Origin: Flavobacterium salmonis
GTDB taxonomy: Bacteria; Bacteroidota; Bacteroidia; Flavobacteriales; Flavobacteriaceae
Direction of reading: 5' to 3'
Assembly: GCF_903819435.1 (NCBI RefSeq)
Contig: NZ_CAIJDP010000082.1
Coordinates: forward strand, 213,364-277,363
DNA length: 64,000 nt
Part shown: positions 8,877 through 17,864 of the stretch, one piece after another
Layout: the number at the start of each line of letters is the position of its first letter
Position numbering within the stretch: position 1 is the stretch's first letter
Made by a program: the position numbers and the translations under genes
The notes under the pieces: generated by a model
Seen by the model: the letters and a program-made list of their open reading frames with translations, nothing else
What the model was told of the DNA's origin: nothing
Databases searched by the model: none

Positions 8877-9962
8877 ATGATAACTAAAATCACCCCCTCA
8901 AAACCCCCAACAAAACCACTCATTGTTGATGTATCACCAGTTGAACGCGCTATAATAAAAAGTTCTGCTTTGTATCTTCAAAATGAGTATGGAGATTATG
9001 AGTCTCCGGATTATATATCAAATCTCCATCTAAATGCCTATCATTTACTACCCGAAAGAATTGCAAGTTTGCTTAGTAATCTTAGTACAGACTTTTCTGA
9101 GGAACAATATGGCGCTATCGTTTTTAGAGGATTAGTCGATGTTGATCAGGAAGCTTTAGGCCCAACACCTACCTCGTGGAAAGAAACGGATAAGAGTAAA
9201 CTGAACTTATACGGTTTTATTTCTTCATTGCTTCATGGCGCTGTTCCCTCAAAACCGGTTCAATATTATGTACAGCGAAAAGGAGGAGGAAGTTTGCACG
9301 CCATTATTCCGGAAGAAAACATGTCATTTTCTCAAACTGGTGCAGGCTCCAGAACCGATTTATTTGTACATACCGAAGATGCTTTTTTATATAATCCTGC
9401 TGATTTTCTTAGTTTTTTATACCTGCGAAATGAAGAACAGGTAAATTCAACTTTATATTCTGTACGATCACACGGAGAAACAGATGAATTAATGGAAGAA
9501 CTTTTCAAAGAGATATATAAATGTCCAAAAGATGCCAATTTTGAAATCGAAGACGCTTTAGCATCAGAGCTAACGACTTCTGTTTTGTACGGAAACAGGT
9601 TAAGACCTTTTATCCGTTTTGATGCAGCAGAACAAATTTATAATGAACAAGCCGGCCAAAGTCCTGAAGCTTTAGAGATTCTAAAAAAATTCTGGGAGAA
9701 AGCCAAAACCCTTATTTATGATGAATTCATTCCTAATGCAGGTGATCTTGTTTTTGTAAACAATCATTTATGTGCACATGGCAGAACTGCTTTCAGAGCC
9801 GGTATAAGAGAAGTAAACGGAGAAAGTGTCAAGTGCGAAAGACGCCAAATGCTGCGTATGATGAGTAAAAGCAGCCTGATTCACGTTCAGGATGTTGCTC
9901 ACCCCGAGAATCCTTATCTGATTATGGAAGATCACTATGGAAAAGTTAATCTTATCAATTAA
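8877..9962 (+). CDS. Fe(II)/2-oxoglutarate-dependent amino-acid hydroxylase
   Basis: 361 residues of the clavaminate-synthase-like/TauD superfamily, subgroup of VioC arginine hydroxylase, AsnO and the lysine dioxygenases described from Flavobacterium and Chitinophaga. The iron triad is visible: His165 and Glu167 in FVHTEDAF, and His301 in LCAHGRTAF; a 2-oxoglutarate arginine is expected in ERRQMLRMM near 322-327. It should hydroxylate a free amino acid at an aliphatic carbon. First gene of the rightward operon, 11 bp before the first NIS synthetase. Lysine is the likeliest substrate from context; arginine or ornithine is possible. Confidence 0.87.
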   Translation: MITKITPSKPPTKPLIVDVSPVERAIIKSSALYLQNEYGDYESPDYISNLHLNAYHLLPERIASLLSNLSTDFSEEQYGAIVFRGLVDVDQEALGPTPTSWKETDKSKLNLYGFISSLLHGAVPSKPVQYYVQRKGGGSLHAIIPEENMSFSQTGAGSRTDLFVHTEDAFLYNPADFLSFLYLRNEEQVNSTLYSVRSHGETDELMEELFKEIYKCPKDANFEIEDALASELTTSVLYGNRLRPFIRFDAAEQIYNEQAGQSPEALEILKKFWEKAKTLIYDEFIPNAGDLVFVNNHLCAHGRTAFRAGIREVNGESVKCERRQMLRMMSKSSLIHVQDVAHPENPYLIMEDHYGKVNLIN

Positions 9963-9973
9963 AACATCACCAA

Positions 9974-11815
9974 ATGAAAAAACAATCTGAAATACAAGAA
10001 TATAAAAACAATCAGCTGAATCCCGAACTTGCTATATCGCACCTTGAGCCTGAAATCTGGGAAAAAGTAAACAGACTCCAGGTCAGAAAAATGTTATGTG
10101 AATTTTCACATGAATTGCTACTAAGTCCTCAATTGAAAAGAATTCATGGCATATGGGGACTTTACAGCCTTACCACTTCTAATGGACAAACAGAATATCA
10201 ATTTCTGGCCAGAATACTGGCATTAGACCATTGGCATATTGATAACAATTCTATTACCAAAATCACAGACAAACAGACTGAACCCCTGGATGCAATTGCT
10301 TTTTTGCTTGAATTTACCAAAGAATTAGGTTTTACGGATTCAAACCTTCCTACCTATCTGGAAGAGGTAATAAGCTGTTTGTATGGCAGTGCTTACATGC
10401 ACACCAACAGCCAGCTCACATCTAAAGATTTAACCAAAGCAAGTTACGCAGATGTGGAACATGCCATGATTGCCGGACATCCCTGTTTTATTGCCAACAG
10501 CGCCAGAATAGGTTTTGATGCCGTAGATTATCAAAATTACAGTCCGGAAGCAGCTGCTCCGCTTTCGCTTGTGTGGGTTGCGGGCCATAAAAATCATACT
10601 GAATTTACCAGTATAGACCCGCTTACTTATTGTGAGGTAATGCAACAGGAATTAGATTCAGAAACTAAAGCATCATTTGATTTAGTTCTAAATGAAAAAG
10701 GGCTTGATCCGGAACAATATATCTATTTCCCTATTCATCCATGGCAATGGCATAATAAACTGGTTTATTTATTTGCTCCTGATATTGCTGCATCAAAATT
10801 GGTATGTCTGGGAAATAGTAAAGATCAATACATGCCGCAACAATCTGTTCGTACCTTTTTTAATGTAAGCCATACTCGCAGATTTTATGTGAAATCGGCT
10901 TTATCGATTCTGAATATGGGCTTTATGAGAGGGCTTTCTCCTTATTTTATGCGAACTACTCCTCCAATAAATGAATGGGTTGCGAACACAGTTGAGAATG
11001 ATGCTTACCTGCAGAAAAAAGGCTTTACGATACTGAAAGAAATTGCAACTGTAGGCTATACGAATGGATATATTGAAGAGGCTATAAAAGTTGACTCTCC
11101 TTATAAAAAAATGCTGTCTACACTTTGGAGAGAAAGCCCAATGGACAAAATAGCTCCAGGAGAGCGTATAATGACAATGGCATCTCTGCTTCATATAGAT
11201 ACAAAAGGAACATCTCTTTTATCAGAATTAATAAAGAATTCACCTTTAGACACAAAAGAATGGCTGAATAGTTATTTACAATGTTACCTAAGTCCGCTTT
11301 TACATTGTTTTTATTATCATGATATGCGTTTTATGCCGCATGGAGAAAACCTGATTTTAGTATTCCGGGATAATGTACCGGTTAGAGCGATTATGAAGGA
11401 TATTGGAGAAGAAGTAGCCGTTGTAAATCAGCAAAAGGAATTGCCTGAAATTGTAAAAAGAATTATCATCCCGGTACCTGAAGACCTTAAAATTTTATCC
11501 ATTTTCACTCAGATATTTGACTCTTTCTTTCGTTACCTGAATCATGTACTGGTAGAACACATCAACTTACCAGAGGAAGATTTTTGGAGCCTGGTAGCAG
11601 AATGCATTACCGAATACCAGTCTGAATATCCTGAACTGGAAGATAAATTCAGAAAGTATGATTTGTTTGCTACAGAAATTATTAAAACCTGTTCTAACAG
11701 ACTGCAAATGCAAAACAGCCAAAAGATGATTGATGGAAGTGATCCTTTCAGGAATCAAAAATTTGCAGGCTTTTTAAAAAATCCTCTTTCTGTTTATCAG
11801 GCAAAATTAATCTAG
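9974..11815 (+). CDS. IucA/IucC-family NIS siderophore synthetase 1
   Basis: 613 residues, normal for NRPS-independent siderophore (NIS) synthetases, which adenylate a carboxylate and condense it with an amine or hydroxylamine. Signature segments are present: PIHPWQWHNKL near 252, KSALSILNMGFMRGLSP near 310, MPHGENLILV near 455 and IMKDIGEE near 473. The C-terminal FhuF-like/IucA tail follows. It is clearly homologous over its length to the next gene, suggesting tandem duplication with division of labour (for example first amide formation versus oligomerisation or ring closure). Confidence 0.93.
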   Translation: MKKQSEIQEYKNNQLNPELAISHLEPEIWEKVNRLQVRKMLCEFSHELLLSPQLKRIHGIWGLYSLTTSNGQTEYQFLARILALDHWHIDNNSITKITDKQTEPLDAIAFLLEFTKELGFTDSNLPTYLEEVISCLYGSAYMHTNSQLTSKDLTKASYADVEHAMIAGHPCFIANSARIGFDAVDYQNYSPEAAAPLSLVWVAGHKNHTEFTSIDPLTYCEVMQQELDSETKASFDLVLNEKGLDPEQYIYFPIHPWQWHNKLVYLFAPDIAASKLVCLGNSKDQYMPQQSVRTFFNVSHTRRFYVKSALSILNMGFMRGLSPYFMRTTPPINEWVANTVENDAYLQKKGFTILKEIATVGYTNGYIEEAIKVDSPYKKMLSTLWRESPMDKIAPGERIMTMASLLHIDTKGTSLLSELIKNSPLDTKEWLNSYLQCYLSPLLHCFYYHDMRFMPHGENLILVFRDNVPVRAIMKDIGEEVAVVNQQKELPEIVKRIIIPVPEDLKILSIFTQIFDSFFRYLNHVLVEHINLPEEDFWSLVAECITEYQSEYPELEDKFRKYDLFATEIIKTCSNRLQMQNSQKMIDGSDPFRNQKFAGFLKNPLSVYQAKLI

Positions 11816-11847
11816 CTATCCTTAATAACTATCATATACTATAAACA

Positions 11848-13656
11848 ATGAATATAGATACTCAGGTTTCACCAATAGAAGCCTCAACACATTTAGAAAA
11901 ATCAGTTTGGAATAAAATAAACCGTTTACATATCCGAAAAATACTTGCCGAATTCTCTCATGAACGTCTTGTATTCCCTAAACTAATTGAAAACAAGGAC
12001 GACTGGGGCATTTATCAGCTTAGCAGTTCAGATGAGAGAAATATTTATCAATTTAATGCAAAAATACTGGCTCTTAACCATTGGTATATTGATACGGAAT
12101 CTATTGAAAAATTTGTTGACGGAACACCTGCTGCGTTAGATTCGCTCAGTTTTATCATTGAATTTAAGATAGAACTGGGAATCCCAGAGGCGTCATTACC
12201 CGTTTACATGGAAGAGGTATGCAGTACATTAGCCGGAAGTGCCTACATGAATTATTATGGCAAGCCAAACTCAAAAGAGTTGTTAAAAGCAGACTATCAG
12301 CAAACGGAGTCTTCAATGACCGGCCATCCGCGTTTCATTGCCAATAACGGAAGAATTGGCTTTGATTCCAGCGATTACAGGCAATACGCTCCTGAAACAG
12401 CTGAGCCATTTTCACTAGTATGGCTTGCCGGCCATCGCTCAACTGCTGTGTTTACTGCTGTTCCAAATCTGGATTATCAAAAAGTAATGCTGCAGGAACT
12501 GGGAGAACAAACCTTAAAAAACTTTAATAATCAACTTATTCAAAGAGGTTTGAATCCTGAAGATTATTTTTTTATTCCGGTTCATCCATGGCAATGGTTT
12601 AATAAATTATCCAATATATTTTCTGCAGATATTGCTACTAACCGATTAGTCTGCTTAGGGTATAATGAAGATAAATACCAGCCCCAACAATCGATCCGTA
12701 CTTTTTATAATATTAGCAATCCTGAAAAGTTTTATGTTAAAACAGCCCTTTCTGTCCTTAATATGGGTTATGTACGTGGTTTGTCTCCTAAATTTATGTT
12801 GACCAACCCGCCTATCAACGAATGGATTTACAATTTGGTTGAGAATGATAATTATCTGAAATCAAAAGGGTTTATCATTCTAAGGGAAATCGCAAGTGTA
12901 AGTTTTGCGCATCAATACTATGAAACTGCGATTGCAAACGATACTCCTTACAAAAAAATGCTTGCCTGTTTATGGAGAGAAAGCCCTGCCGAAAAAATTA
13001 GTGGTAATCAGCGTTTAATTACTATGGCCGCATTGTTACATATCGACAATGAAGGCAAAGCTTACCTTCCTGAGCTAATAAAAGCATCTGGCCTATCAAT
13101 TGCAAATTGGCTAAAACAATACTTCAGCTGTTATCTGAGTCCTTTACTTCATTGCTTTTATAAGTGGGATATGGTGTTCATGCCTCATGGAGAAAACCTA
13201 ATCCTAATCCTGGAAGATCATAAAGTAGTGAATGCTATTATGAAAGATATAGGTGAGGAAGTTTCTTTACTAAACACCTCCTTACAGGTTCCGGAAGCAG
13301 CGTTAAGACTTAAGGTTGATGTTCCTGAAGACCGTAAAACACTCCCTTTATTTACGCAGGTATTTGATTCAATATTCAGGTTTATATCGGCAATACTTGT
13401 AGAACATGCTGATTTTCATGAAGATAAATTCTGGAAACTGGTAGCAGAATGCATCCAGGATTACCAATCTGAAAATCCTGAATTCAGTGAATCTTTTCAG
13501 AAATTTGATCTTTTTGTTAACGAATTCAGTCCGGATGCATTAAATAAATTACAACTGAATAATAACAGGCAATTACGAAATCGTGCCAATCCTTTTCAGG
13601 ATCTGCCCTACATAGGAATTGTAGAAAATCCAATAACCCCTTTTGCTATTAATTAA
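11848..13656 (+). CDS. IucA/IucC-family NIS siderophore synthetase 2
   Basis: 602 residues, 32 bp after the first synthetase and colinear with it: PVHPWQWFNKL, KTALSVLNMGYVRGLSP, MPHGENLILI and IMKDIGEE all recur at equivalent places. The enzyme should activate the acyl-hydroxamate carboxylate and join it to an amine. The paralogues have clearly diverged, so they are not a recent copy. A strong terminator follows 90 bp downstream. Confidence 0.93.
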   Translation: MNIDTQVSPIEASTHLEKSVWNKINRLHIRKILAEFSHERLVFPKLIENKDDWGIYQLSSSDERNIYQFNAKILALNHWYIDTESIEKFVDGTPAALDSLSFIIEFKIELGIPEASLPVYMEEVCSTLAGSAYMNYYGKPNSKELLKADYQQTESSMTGHPRFIANNGRIGFDSSDYRQYAPETAEPFSLVWLAGHRSTAVFTAVPNLDYQKVMLQELGEQTLKNFNNQLIQRGLNPEDYFFIPVHPWQWFNKLSNIFSADIATNRLVCLGYNEDKYQPQQSIRTFYNISNPEKFYVKTALSVLNMGYVRGLSPKFMLTNPPINEWIYNLVENDNYLKSKGFIILREIASVSFAHQYYETAIANDTPYKKMLACLWRESPAEKISGNQRLITMAALLHIDNEGKAYLPELIKASGLSIANWLKQYFSCYLSPLLHCFYKWDMVFMPHGENLILILEDHKVVNAIMKDIGEEVSLLNTSLQVPEAALRLKVDVPEDRKTLPLFTQVFDSIFRFISAILVEHADFHEDKFWKLVAECIQDYQSENPEFSESFQKFDLFVNEFSPDALNKLQLNNNRQLRNRANPFQDLPYIGIVENPITPFAIN

Positions 13657-13745
13657 ATACTAAAAGCTAAAATTGGTGCAAAGTCTATTTTATTCTTGCT
13701 TTGATCAGTAACCTGAAGCAGCCTGAATACAAAAGAATCTTTCAG

Positions 13746-13785
13746 AAAAACTAATGCCTTTATTTATGGCATTAGTTTTTTTTTT
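13746..13785 (+). terminator. Rho-independent terminator of the NIS operon
   Basis: AAAAACTAATGCC and GGCATTAGTTTTT form a perfect 13-bp stem with a 9-nt loop, followed by a run of ten Ts. It separates the synthetase operon from the receptor gene. Confidence 0.88.
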
Positions 13786-13835
13786 AAGGGAACATAGTAT
13801 CATATTTCACAACTTCTAAGAAAAATGTTTTACTC

Positions 13836-13848
13836 TTATTAAGAATAA
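13836..13848. promoter_or_regulatory. Candidate operator palindrome upstream of the receptor
   Basis: TTATTAAGAATAA is a perfect odd palindrome (5-bp arms, 3-bp centre) 36 bp before the -7 element of the receptor gene. A Fur-type or other iron-responsive regulator could bind here, but in such AT-rich DNA the match may be chance. Confidence 0.25.
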
Positions 13849-13883
13849 ATAAAAATAATATATGCTTTTTCAATTCTGTTATG

Positions 13884-13891
13884 TATTTTTG
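13884..13891 (+). promoter_or_regulatory. -7 element of the TonB receptor gene
   Basis: TATTTTTG matches TAnnTTTG. No TTTG is found at the ideal distance upstream, so the -33 part is weak. It lies 22 bp before the ATG at 13913 and downstream of the ATG at 13862, which argues for the later start. Confidence 0.5.
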
Positions 13892-13912
13892 CAGAAATTT
13901 AACAACCTATAT

Positions 13913-16303
13913 ATGAATTATTTTACATCACTAAACAAGTGTCTTCTTACATTGTTATGTTCGACTTTGCTTTTGTTATTTTCCATACATACACAAGCAC
14001 AAAATCAATCAGGAATTATTAAAGGGCAAATTTTGACTGAAGATGGGAAAAATGTCCAATTCGGTAGTGTTAATATCAATGGGAAATATAGTATAAAAGC
14101 AAATAAGGAAGGTGCTTACAAATTTGAAAATCTTATAGCAGGATCTTATACTCTTACAGCAAACATTACAGGTTTAGCATCAGAAACAAGGACGGTAAAT
14201 CTGAATCCAGGAGAAGAATTAGTTTTGGATTTTACATTTGCCGCGAATGCAGAATCTCTTAATGAGGTTCTTGTGGTTGGAAATAAATATGCTATTACTT
14301 CCAGAAAGAACAGCGAATATATCTCAAGACTTCCAATCAAAAATCTTGAAAACTCACAAGTTTACAGTGTGGTTGACAAAGAATTGATTAAAGAGCAAAT
14401 GGCTTTGACACTTGAAGAATCGTTTAGAAATGTTCCGGGAGCTGCACCTGCAAAAACGGGAGCAGGAATGCCATCTTTTTTTTCAAGAGGTTTTCAGACC
14501 AGTGAGAATTTCCGTAATGGAATGGCAACCTATCTGCGTACAGGTATTGATCTAGCTTCTGTTGAGCGTGTAGAAACTTATAAAGGACCAAGTTCGACAC
14601 TTTTTGGAGCGCAAATGACCTCATTTGGAGGACTCGTTAATTATGTCAGCAAGAAACCGTATGACCATTTTGGCGGAGAGTTAGGTTACACGACAGGAAG
14701 CTGGGACCTAAATCGTATGACATTAGACCTGAATACTCCTATTAAAGACGCCGAGGGCCTTTTAGTTAGACTTAATGTAGCCCGTCAGACCGAAAACACT
14801 TTTCAGGATCAGGGGAACAATGCCACATTGCTTATTGCGCCGAGTATAACCTATCAGGTATCAGATCGCTTAAAATTTACTCTAAATGCAGATTTCTTTA
14901 GTGCCAAAGGAGTAGTTGCCGGAGGATGGACTACCGCTGCTAACTTAGGGATAAAGAGTTTCGAAGATCTTAATCTGGATTATCGTCAGTCACTCAATGA
15001 TAATTCTTTGGTCAGCGAGCAGCGTTCTACTAACATATTACTGGATGCAGAATACAAGATCTCTGACCAATGGACTTCACAGTCGAGATATGCTTATGGC
15101 GGAGGTTCCTATGATGATCTTTATATTTTTGACTTTATCTGGCAGGATGATAACACTGTTGACCGTGTACTTAGAGCATTTACTGATGAAAAAACAGCCA
15201 GAAGAAACTTTCAGCAAAATTTTATAGGAGATTTTAAAATTGGTAATCTACGTAACCGACTTGTCGTAGGTGTTGATTATTTATCCAGCTACAGACTAAC
15301 CAGATATGACGGACTTGGTTATGGAGCTAAAGTATTCGAACCAGCAAAACTGGATAATCTTCCGGGTACACCTGTAATTCGTCTAGAAGACGTTCTTTCA
15401 GTTTTAGCCGACAGAAATACCGGACAGAATAAAACAAAAGAAACAACCTACAGCGCTTATGCTTCTGATGTTTTAAATGTAACCGATCAACTTTTAATAA
15501 TGGCAAGTTTACGTGTTGATCGTTATATTGGCGATGGAACAACAAATACACTTACCCGTGCCACTACAGGTAATTATAACCAGACGGCATTTTCTCCTAA
15601 GCTCGGTTTTGTCTACCAGATTTTGAAAGATAAAGTATCCGTTTTCAGCAATTACCTGAATGGTTTTAAAAACGTAGGAAACAGAATTCAGCCAAATGGA
15701 GAAGTATCTGTTTTTAAACCTCAGCAAGCGACACAGCTTGAAGGTGGTGTAAAGGTTGATTTATCAGATAAATTTAATGCAACCATCAGTTATTATGAGA
15801 TTGATGTAACAAATAGTACTATGAATCAGGTAATTAATGGTGTCAACTTTTTTGTACAGGATGGAACTCAAAAAAGCAAAGGACTTGAGGTAGAAATTAT
15901 TGGAAGGCCATTTTCCGGATTCAACTACGTAGCCAGCTATGGTTATAACGAGAATGAATTTACAAAATCAAATCCAAACATATTAGGAAAAAGAGCCCCC
16001 GGTACTCCTAAAAATGTTGTAAATCTTTGGGCAAGTTACACCATTATCAATGGAAAAGCGCAGGGATTAGGACTTGGAGTAGGCAATTCGTATGTTTCGG
16101 ATGCATTCTTAGACAGTGCAAACAATTTTACACTTTCTTCTTATAATCTTCTTGATGCAACTCTTTTTTACAACCGTCCGAGGTATAGAATTGGTATCAA
16201 AGCCAATAATATTCTGGATGAAAAATATTGGGTAAGTGACGGTTTTTATGCACGCCCGCAAAAGCCAAGCAATTTTATGATCAATTTTACTTATAAATTT
16301 TAA
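13913..16303 (+). CDS. TonB-dependent siderophore receptor
   Basis: 796 residues from the chosen start, which gives a good signal peptide (NYFTSLNKCLL, hydrophobic core, HTQAQNQ). An earlier in-frame ATG at 13862 lies upstream of the promoter -7 box. After the signal comes a carboxypeptidase-regulatory-like domain (GIIKGQILTEDGKNVQF), then a plug domain (LEESFRNVPGAAPAKTGAG; VERVETYKGPSSTLFG) and a 22-strand-type barrel ending in a C-terminal aromatic strand (NFMINFTYKF). Residues such as RGFQTSEN and GGLVNYVSKKP match siderophore receptors (FhuE/FpvA-like). It probably imports the siderophore made by the neighbouring genes. Confidence 0.93.
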   Translation: MNYFTSLNKCLLTLLCSTLLLLFSIHTQAQNQSGIIKGQILTEDGKNVQFGSVNINGKYSIKANKEGAYKFENLIAGSYTLTANITGLASETRTVNLNPGEELVLDFTFAANAESLNEVLVVGNKYAITSRKNSEYISRLPIKNLENSQVYSVVDKELIKEQMALTLEESFRNVPGAAPAKTGAGMPSFFSRGFQTSENFRNGMATYLRTGIDLASVERVETYKGPSSTLFGAQMTSFGGLVNYVSKKPYDHFGGELGYTTGSWDLNRMTLDLNTPIKDAEGLLVRLNVARQTENTFQDQGNNATLLIAPSITYQVSDRLKFTLNADFFSAKGVVAGGWTTAANLGIKSFEDLNLDYRQSLNDNSLVSEQRSTNILLDAEYKISDQWTSQSRYAYGGGSYDDLYIFDFIWQDDNTVDRVLRAFTDEKTARRNFQQNFIGDFKIGNLRNRLVVGVDYLSSYRLTRYDGLGYGAKVFEPAKLDNLPGTPVIRLEDVLSVLADRNTGQNKTKETTYSAYASDVLNVTDQLLIMASLRVDRYIGDGTTNTLTRATTGNYNQTAFSPKLGFVYQILKDKVSVFSNYLNGFKNVGNRIQPNGEVSVFKPQQATQLEGGVKVDLSDKFNATISYYEIDVTNSTMNQVINGVNFFVQDGTQKSKGLEVEIIGRPFSGFNYVASYGYNENEFTKSNPNILGKRAPGTPKNVVNLWASYTIINGKAQGLGLGVGNSYVSDAFLDSANNFTLSSYNLLDATLFYNRPRYRIGIKANNILDEKYWVSDGFYARPQKPSNFMINFTYKF

Positions 16304-16310
16304 TTTATAA

Positions 16311-17447
16311 ATGACCAATCAGAGCACTTTCAAAACCTATAGGACATTACTTGGTATAGTTATGGCTTTTGCTATTCTTGATCATACCCGTTTGTTTTTC
16401 CATTACTGGAACACCAACCCGGCAGATCTGGATCATACCACCTGGCCCTTATTTTTTACCCGATTTATATCTCATTATTTTGCCCCGGCAGTTTTTTTTA
16501 TAACTGGCATGGAATTATTTCATATTATGGGTAAAAAAACAAAGACACAAAACGTATGGTATCTATTGAGTTTAGGAAGTGCTCTGATTCTCATTGAAAT
16601 ATTTATAAACAATTTCCTGTACACCTTTGATATCTATTATCGTACTATTGGCGTTTTCATTATTGGGTCATTGGGTTTATGCATATTCTGTATGGCAGGT
16701 TTTCAATACTTCAGCAGAACTTTCATTTTAGTAATTAGTTTGTCCATTATCGCAGGTCATCACTTACTGGATCCAATTCAATTTGAAGGACATTCAATGA
16801 AGGCTGTCTTATGGTATTTGCTGCATCAGCAAAAATATATCCCACTCGGGCAAAATATGTATATTATAAATTACACAATCTTGCCCTGGCTTGGGATAAT
16901 ATTATCAGGCTATTTCTTTGGATTTTATTACAGACCAGAGAGCTCTGCCGTAATTCGTAAAAAAATATTGTTATACTCCGGCTGGATTTCTATATGTCTG
17001 TTTTTTTTACTCCGCAGCATTAATGATTATGGAGAATCGAATCCCTGGAAAATCGAAGTTTCAACTGCCAAAACCATTTTATCATTCTTCAATCTAACAA
17101 AATATCCGGCATCACTGGATTACATCTTGATTACATTAGGTCCTGTTTTCCTATTTCTGGCATATGCAGAAAACCTTAAAAACAAAATCTCAGATTTCTT
17201 TTTTACTTTAGGAAATTACCCGTTGCTTACTTACCTCTTCAGTACATTTATAATTCATTTGGCTGCTATGCTTTCTTTATATTTTCAAAGTAAACCATTA
17301 CAAATGATGATCATAACCTCTGCCTCATATAATAATGAAAGTCCATTGAGCCATTATGGGTACTCCCTGAGTACGGTATATATTTTATCGTCTGCTTTTA
17401 TTTTGATTTGTTATTTTACAATTAAACGAATTAAACCAGCTAATTAA
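16311..17447 (+). CDS. DUF1624-like polytopic membrane protein (possible acyltransferase)
   Basis: 378 residues with about ten transmembrane segments. The beginning (TLLGIVMAFAILDHTRLFFHYW and FISHYFAPAVFFITGM) fits the DUF1624/heparan-alpha-glucosaminide N-acetyltransferase-like group, in which an early Asp-His pair lies in the membrane. The gene starts 8 bp after the receptor stop, so the two are almost certainly co-transcribed. Possible jobs are acylation of the siderophore at the membrane or help in uptake; neither is demonstrated, and many relatives are uncharacterised. Confidence 0.7.
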   Translation: MTNQSTFKTYRTLLGIVMAFAILDHTRLFFHYWNTNPADLDHTTWPLFFTRFISHYFAPAVFFITGMELFHIMGKKTKTQNVWYLLSLGSALILIEIFINNFLYTFDIYYRTIGVFIIGSLGLCIFCMAGFQYFSRTFILVISLSIIAGHHLLDPIQFEGHSMKAVLWYLLHQQKYIPLGQNMYIINYTILPWLGIILSGYFFGFYYRPESSAVIRKKILLYSGWISICLFFLLRSINDYGESNPWKIEVSTAKTILSFFNLTKYPASLDYILITLGPVFLFLAYAENLKNKISDFFFTLGNYPLLTYLFSTFIIHLAAMLSLYFQSKPLQMMIITSASYNNESPLSHYGYSLSTVYILSSAFILICYFTIKRIKPAN

Positions 17448-17498
17448 AAAGATAAATATCACCATTTCTATTTTTATCATTTTAATTATTAGGGCAAT

Positions 17499-17524
17499 GG
17501 TAAATCATCCTTTACCTTTTTTTT
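17499..17524 (+). terminator. Terminator after the receptor operon
   Basis: GGTAAA and TTTACC form a short stem around TCATCC, followed by eight Ts. Placed 52 bp after the stop of the membrane-protein gene. Confidence 0.65.
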
Positions 17525-17639
17525 GGATAAGTTTGGCATACAAAATTTAAAACAGAACTGTTAGCATTCAATTTTTTGTAACACAATTAAAAAAAATGAA
17601 CTTATAATCAAACTACACAGTCAATTCAAACGTATATAT

Positions 17640-17730
17640 AAAAAACGATAATCTTTATGTAAAATTCAATTCACTGGAAACGTTTTTGGAAAAACATTGA
17701 TTCTTATGTTATTTATGATTATCGTTTTTT
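17640..17730. repeat. Perfect 14-bp inverted repeat in a gene-free gap
   Basis: AAAAAACGATAATC at 17640-17653 is matched by its exact reverse complement at 17717-17730, with 63 bp between. The rest of the 17448-17864 gap holds the terminator and AT-rich DNA without a plausible frame. The structure could be a small RNA, an operator pair or a remnant of a miniature element; no target-site duplication is obvious. Confidence 0.5.
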
Positions 17731-17864
17731 ATTCTTTATTCAAAATAAATCCCAAAAAAGTACAAACTGTAACCGAAATGCAAAAAATAACAATAAATTT
17801 CTTATTTACTCATAATAACCAAAAATGATATTTATATTTACTTATAAATTGAAATTAATTAAAT

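Noticed and set aside
13862..13912. Longer start of the TonB receptor at 13862
   Set aside because: The -7 element TATTTTTG lies downstream of this ATG, and the signal peptide begins at 13913.
17640..17730. Inverted repeat read as insertion-sequence ends
   Set aside because: The interior is 63 bp and has no transposase or target duplication, so it is kept only as a repeat.
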